64,000 nt of DNA from Sacculina carcini (taxonomy: Eukaryota; Arthropoda; Thecostraca; Sacculinidae). The notes beneath the pieces are model-generated. The model was given only the letters and a program-made list of their open reading frames with translations, searched no databases and had not been told where the DNA came from. Shown in pieces: positions 1 to 64,000 of this stretch. Position 1 is the first letter of the stretch. Every line of letters starts with the position of its first letter. The stretch covers positions 8,280,440 to 8,344,439 of the forward strand of contig OU696577.1 of NCBI GenBank assembly GCA_916048095.2. The letters run 5' to 3'. The position numbers and the translations under genes are program-made.

Positions 1-290
1 ATTATTGTTATTAGTTTATTATTAATGTATTTATTATTATTGTTAATATTTTATTATTAATATATTTATTGTTATTGTTATTATTTTATTATTAATATAT
101 TTATTATTATTGTTATTATTTTATTAATAATATATTTATTGTTATTGTTATTATTTTATTGATAATATATATACTATTATTGTCATTATTTTATTGTAAA
201 TATATTGATTATTATTGTCATTGTTTTATTATTAATATATTTATTATTATTGTTATTGTTTTATTATTAACATACTTTATATTATTGTTA
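1..290. repeat. AT-rich imperfect tandem repeat
   Basis: A TTATTATTAATATATTTATTG-like motif recurs about every 56-60 bases through the first 290 bases, with only T, A and a few G. It runs off the left edge. From 290 to 476 I see nothing recognisable. Confidence 0.75.
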
Positions 291-476
291 TTATTGCCTT
301 CGGAGGGCGCCCCATGAGACCTTCCTTCGTCTCTGCCTATTAAGATTGAAAAGAAACCTGCCCAGGGGCGGATGACCTACAAACAGTGGATATATACAGG
401 TGTAATCATTGCACTTTTAGAAGCGTGTTTCGCTGTTTCTATTGATACCACCCTTCAACTTATATTACCTCACGTT

Positions 477-640
477 CAGTGGCGGAGCGAGGATTTTTCA
501 GGTGCAGGGCTTAGGGTGGGGGGCTGAGAAAAAAGATACGGGGGCTTGGATAAGCATTAGGAACCGCAATCGAAATTTTCATGGTCAGAATTTTTGTGAA
601 GATCAATTGTGGGTTGGCATATTTGGAGGGTGGGGCGAAA
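477..640 (+). mobile_element. hAT-like MITE, family B (copy 1, right end unclear)
   Basis: Begins CAGTGGCGGAGCGAGGATTTTT, the terminal repeat shared with copies near 18836, 51182, 53894 and 56904. It carries the G-rich body and the GGTCAGAATTTTT stretch seen in the 51 kb copy. The matching right terminus is not clear. Confidence 0.55.
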
Positions 641-712
641 GAGCTGTGTGCTATAACAGCTATATTTCATGGTTGGCTGTTGATTTGCATTCTTATACAC
701 ACAAACACACAG

Positions 713-60200
<59,488 letters not shown>

Positions 60201-60239
60201 GTACGACGTTTTTACTCTCATCCACTAAGCACACACACA

Positions 60240-60470
60240 CACAGGCGCATACACTCTCTCTCTCACACACACACATACACATACACTCATACACAATCAT
60301 ATACACACACACACACACACACATTCAGACACTCATACAAACACGTACGCTCTCGCACACACGTACACACACACACACACACACACATTCAGACACTCAT
60401 ACACACACGTACGCTCTCGCACACACGTACACACACACACACACAAGCACACTTACGTACAGGTACATTT
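60240..60470. repeat. (CA)n-rich tract with duplicated units
   Basis: CA runs with a block (ATTCAGACACTCATAC...GTACGCTCTCGCAC) occurring twice, at 60324 and 60387. Confidence 0.88.
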
Positions 60471-60471
60471 A

Positions 60472-63400
60472 CACATTACATTACATTACATTACATTAAG
60501 ACATTTATATCGCGCTTTTCACCCGAGGGTCTCAAAAGCGCTCACACACACACTCACACACACACACACAACACACACACACACACACACACAAGCACAA
60601 GAGTCATACACATACACAATCACGAACACACACACTCACCTACATACACACACCCATACACACACACAAAACAGACATATAACAGACATATAGACAAGTA
60701 CATATACGCACAATCACGAACATACACTCACGTTTACATACTCAAAAACACAAAAATGCACACGCACACACACATACATATTGAATAAGATAGCAAAGCC
60801 GACATACAGCACAGAAGACAACACAACATACAACACATTAAGACAACACAACAGGCATACAACGACATACACTCAGATTGACAAATCACAACAAAATAGA
60901 CACACAAATACAAACCAGAAAACACAACATAACAGACACACAAAGACATACACTCAAACAAATAGACAGAGAACACAACACAACAGACACACAAACACAG
61001 ATAACAGAGCTCAACACAACAACACACATACAGCATACAATGGAGAAACATACAGACACAAGAACAGAAAACACACGCATGAAGCACATACACATAGAAG
61101 ACAGAATTAGGAAACAATCAGACCTTATATTCAGTACTAATATATACAATATTATTAAGACAGTAATAAGACTTAGTGAGAAAGAAATTTTTAGTATGTT
61201 TTTTGAAAAGAGATAGAGATTTGATTGAGCGTATTGAGGGAGAAAGCCTATTGTAGATACGAGGTCCTAAGATAGAGAAACAACGATTGTAGTGAGAATG
61301 CCTAGAAGGAAAGGAAGGTTCAACTAGTAGAAAAGGATCGTTAGAAGACCTAAGAGAAAGAGATGAGGTTTTATAAGACAGAAGGTCAAACAGATACGCA
61401 GGCTTACGAAGATAAAGAGCTGAATGAATAATTAAACAAATACGATACTCAACAAGAGCCTTAGTGGGAAGTAACCTAAGTTTTTGTAAAGAAGAAGATA
61501 CATGAGAACCCGAAGGAAGATTAAATATCATACGACATGCTTTATTAATAATACATTGAAGTTTCCTAAGCTGGCGGTGGTTGAGAGATAGTAGAAGAGA
61601 ACAGCAATACTGAACTTTGCTAAAGATGAATGAGTTGGCTAACTTAAAGGCAGCAGAGATAGTTATATATCTACGAATGGAATAGATACGCCTTAGTTGA
61701 AAGTTACAGCACCTGATAATGTCAGATATGTGTGGATCAAAAGAAAGAGAGTTATCGAGTATGATACCAAGACTACGTACAGAGCAGGATAGAGGTATAC
61801 TAAGATAAGTAGTACTATTAGAAGATGGAAAGAGAATATACTTAGTCTTATCAGGATTGAGTTTGAGATGACGAGTGAACGCCCATCTTTCTATATCAGA
61901 TAGGATGGTACTAACTGAAGAGTGAGAAATAGACTCAGACGAGAGAAGGATTTGAATGTCGTCAGCGAATATTTGGAAGGACACATCGTGACGACGAAGA
62001 ACTTTCCCTACAGAGGTAAGATACATATTGAAGAGGAGAGGGCCTAAGACAGAGCCTTGAGGTACACCACAAGTTAGTGGGCAAGCCTCACTACAAGAAT
62101 CAGCAGAGGTAGAAACAAACTGAAGTCTATTAGAAAGATAAGAGCGAAAGAAAGAGAGAGCTGTGCCGCTAATGCCTAAATCTAACAGAGTATCAATAAG
62201 AAGCAGGTGATTAACAGTGTCAAATGCAGCAGAGAAGTCTAGTTGTATAAGTAGAACATCATTACCAGAGAGAGTAGATTTGACAATAGAATCATAGAGA
62301 AAAATTAGAGAAGTTTCAGTAGAGTGAAAGTGCCGGAAGCCAGACTGCTCAGCAAGAAACAAATTGTTAGATTCAAGATATTCGGATATCTGTATGTAGG
62401 CAGCCATTTCAAGAACCTTAGACAGCCAAGGAATTCTAGAGATTGGTCGATAGTTAGAAAGCGTGTTAGCATCCAGACCAGATTTCTTAAGTATAGGGAG
62501 AATACTGGCAGTTTTAGATGCAAGAAATTCCCCAAGAGTGAAAGAAGCATTGATGAAATTAGCTAAGAAAGGAAGGAGCAATTCAATGGAGTGAGGAATC
62601 CTGGAAAGATCAATGGGGTCGAGAGATGAAGAATGGATTTTAACATGCCTTAAAATAGTTCTACAGTCAGAAAGGGTAACTAAAGTAAAAGAGTGAATAA
62701 CAGAGGAGGGTAAGGGCGGAGAGTATAATGGTAGAGCAGCAGGGAACAAGCAACGAATCTTATCAATTTTAGACTGGAAGAAATTCATAAATATGGAAGG
62801 TAACTGATCAGAAGCAGAATCTGGGAAAACAAGACTACGGGAATTACCTAAAATACTGTCAAAAAGCTTCCAAAGTTTCTTAGAATTGAGACAGGAAGAA
62901 ATTTTAGAATTATAGTAAGATATTTTGGCGGAATCACAAAGAAGATGATGATGACGGCGGGCAGAACAGAAAGATTGCCAGGAAGAGTCAGTCTTGAGAC
63001 GACGCCATTGGCGCTCAAGCCGACGAAGGGAGGTTTTTGAATTTTTAATATCAGAGTTATACCAAGGACAGCGAGTATTAGTGGAACGAAAGACTTTAAT
63101 AGGAATAAAGGTTGATTTGAGAGAATCGAGGGATGAGTTAAAGTATCCTAAGAGAGAATTAGGAGGTATATGAACGAAACATTCAGTAGCAAAAGACAAA
63201 TGCATATTGACATAAAGAGAGTCCAAATCAGCGTTACGATAATCCGAGAAACTAATAAGTTTGGGAGATTTGTAAGTGATAGGGAGGCGGGCAGAAAATT
63301 CAACTAATGAGTGATCAGAAATGAAGGAATCAATAGGAAAAACAGTGAGATCTCTAATAAGAATAGTAGAATCGGAGAAAGAAAGGAGGAGATCAAGTGT

Positions 63401-64000
63401 GTGGCCGTGAACATGAGTAGGGCAGCAGATATGATTACAAAGACCTAATGAATCGATTAATTGTAAAAACATAGAAGAGCAAGACTTGAGATGAGGCGCA
63501 TCAACCCAAAGGTTGAAGTCACCACAAATCACTATTCTAGAAGAAAAAATTGGAAGAAGTGTGTCTATAAGAGAAGAAAACTCATCAAGAAAAATTGAGG
63601 AAGAGAAAGAATTAAGACGGTAAATGTTGACAATACATACAGGCAGAGTAGTTTTACCTATTACTTTACAACAGATGTATTCAAATGACTTAATAGGAAT
63701 TTCTACACTACATAGATAGGCATTAATGATGTTAGAATTATAGACAAAAGAAACACCACCGCCAGCGCATTTAGTAGGATTAGATACATTCAAAGGGCGA
63801 CAATTATGAAAAGCTGAGTAGCCAGCAGGAAGAGAGCGGTCAAAGGAGGATATTTCAGCAACAGAGAGCCATGACTCAATAATCAGAAAAATATCATACA
63901 TAGGAAGGATGGACGCAAAAAGTGATATTTTAGACCTAATAGACCTGAAATTCAAGAAAGCACATTTTAATAAACCAATTGCATTATTAGATTTAGAACG
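60472..64000 (-). mobile_element. L2/CR1-like LINE, apparently intact, continuing past the window
   Basis: On the minus strand the 3' end is (TTAATGTAATG)-type repeats (60472-60500) preceded by a hairpin at 60511-60541 (GCGCTTTT...AAAAGCGC with an ACCCGAGGGT loop stem). The 3' UTR (60542-61117) is CA-rich. The ORF is open to the window edge. Confidence 0.92.
61118..64000 (-). CDS. LINE endonuclease-reverse transcriptase (N-terminus outside window)
   Basis: At least 960 codons without a stop. The N-terminal apurinic-type endonuclease shows NFRSIRSK, IIESWL, VICGDFNLW and SDHSLVEF (catalytic Asp-His near 63310). The RT follows: NYRPISRIPWLSKVLEM, QLDFSAAFDTVNHLLL, CGVPQGSVLGPLLFNMYL and catalytic FADDIQILL, then the C-terminal RIYNRLSPSIRSIKSLSLFK. 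Such proteins nick target DNA and prime reverse transcription from the nick. The frame stays open beyond 64000. The protein's own start is not visible. L2/CR1 group by motifs and 3' end. Confidence 0.93.
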   Translation of the reverse strand, partial: RSKSNNAIGLLKCAFLNFRSIRSKISLFASILPMYDIFLIIESWLSVAEISSFDRSLPAGYSAFHNCRPLNVSNPTKCAGGGVSFVYNSNIINAYLCSVEIPIKSFEYICCKVIGKTTLPVCIVNIYRLNSFSSSIFLDEFSSLIDTLLPIFSSRIVICGDFNLWVDAPHLKSCSSMFLQLIDSLGLCNHICCPTHVHGHTLDLLLSFSDSTILIRDLTVFPIDSFISDHSLVEFSARLPITYKSPKLISFSDYRNADLDSLYVNMHLSFATECFVHIPPNSLLGYFNSSLDSLKSTFIPIKVFRSTNTRCPWYNSDIKNSKTSLRRLERQWRRLKTDSSWQSFCSARRHHHLLCDSAKISYYNSKISSCLNSKKLWKLFDSILGNSRSLVFPDSASDQLPSIFMNFFQSKIDKIRCLFPAALPLYSPPLPSSVIHSFTLVTLSDCRTILRHVKIHSSSLDPIDLSRIPHSIELLLPFLANFINASFTLGEFLASKTASILPILKKSGLDANTLSNYRPISRIPWLSKVLEMAAYIQISEYLESNNLFLAEQSGFRHFHSTETSLIFLYDSIVKSTLSGNDVLLIQLDFSAAFDTVNHLLLIDTLLDLGISGTALSFFRSYLSNRLQFVSTSADSCSEACPLTCGVPQGSVLGPLLFNMYLTSVGKVLRRHDVSFQIFADDIQILLSSESISHSSVSTILSDIERWAFTRHLKLNPDKTKYILFPSSNSTTYLSIPLSCSVRSLGIILDNSLSFDPHISDIIRCCNFQLRRIYSIRRYITISAAFKLANSFIFSKVQYCCSLLLSLNHRQLRKLQCIINKACRMIFNLPSGSHVSSSLQKLRLLPTKALVEYRICLIIHSALYLRKPAYLFDLLSYKTSSLSLRSSNDPFLLVEPSFPSRHSHYNRCFSILGPRIYNRLSPSIRSIKSLSLFKKHTKNFFLTKSYYCLNNIVYISTEYKV

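Overview
The window is metazoan nuclear DNA: coding sequence is cut into short exons with GT-AG (and some GC-AG) splice sites, introns are crowded with (TG)n/(CA)n microsatellites, and there are LINEs, an LTR retrotransposon, a tRNA-derived SINE and hAT and mariner-like MITEs. No bacterial, viral or organellar genome features are seen. The SINE, L2/CR1-type LINEs and MITEs suggest a (probably marine) invertebrate; the sequence does not fix the species.

One large + strand gene dominates. I assembled 57 exons (w1 to w57, 713-60200, about 9.3 kb coding, about 3,100 codons) whose reading phases join from exon to exon. Their translations follow, in order, the central part of HYDIN, the giant ASH/MSP-domain protein of the ciliary central-pair apparatus (C2b projection), including its internal P-loop/adenylate-kinase-like segment (w19-w22). 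The 5' and 3' ends of the gene lie outside the window. HYDIN homology is judged from recalled family motifs, not from a search.

Layout: 1-712 AT-rich tandem repeat plus a MITE; 713-16328 HYDIN exons w1-w20; 16329-19094 a long intron with an unrelated intronless 465-codon gene (17256-18653) on the same strand; w21 at 19095; 19324-26073 an intron holding a three-level nest (hAT MITE, then a minus-strand Ty3/gypsy-like LTR element, then a 5'-truncated LINE in its 5' LTR); 26074-60200 exons w22-w57 among SINEs, LINE remnants, MITEs and minisatellites; 60472-64000 a minus-strand L2/CR1-like LINE whose endonuclease-RT frame is open to the window edge.

Most notable: a HYDIN P-loop that seems to have lost its Walker A GKS residues; four GC-AG introns in one gene; TG-repeat tracts abutting at least 17 splice acceptors; the nested orphan gene; a mariner-like MITE whose terminal repeat has been amplified into a roughly 430-bp minisatellite; an LTR element with gag starting about 15 nt after its LTR; and an apparently intact LINE.
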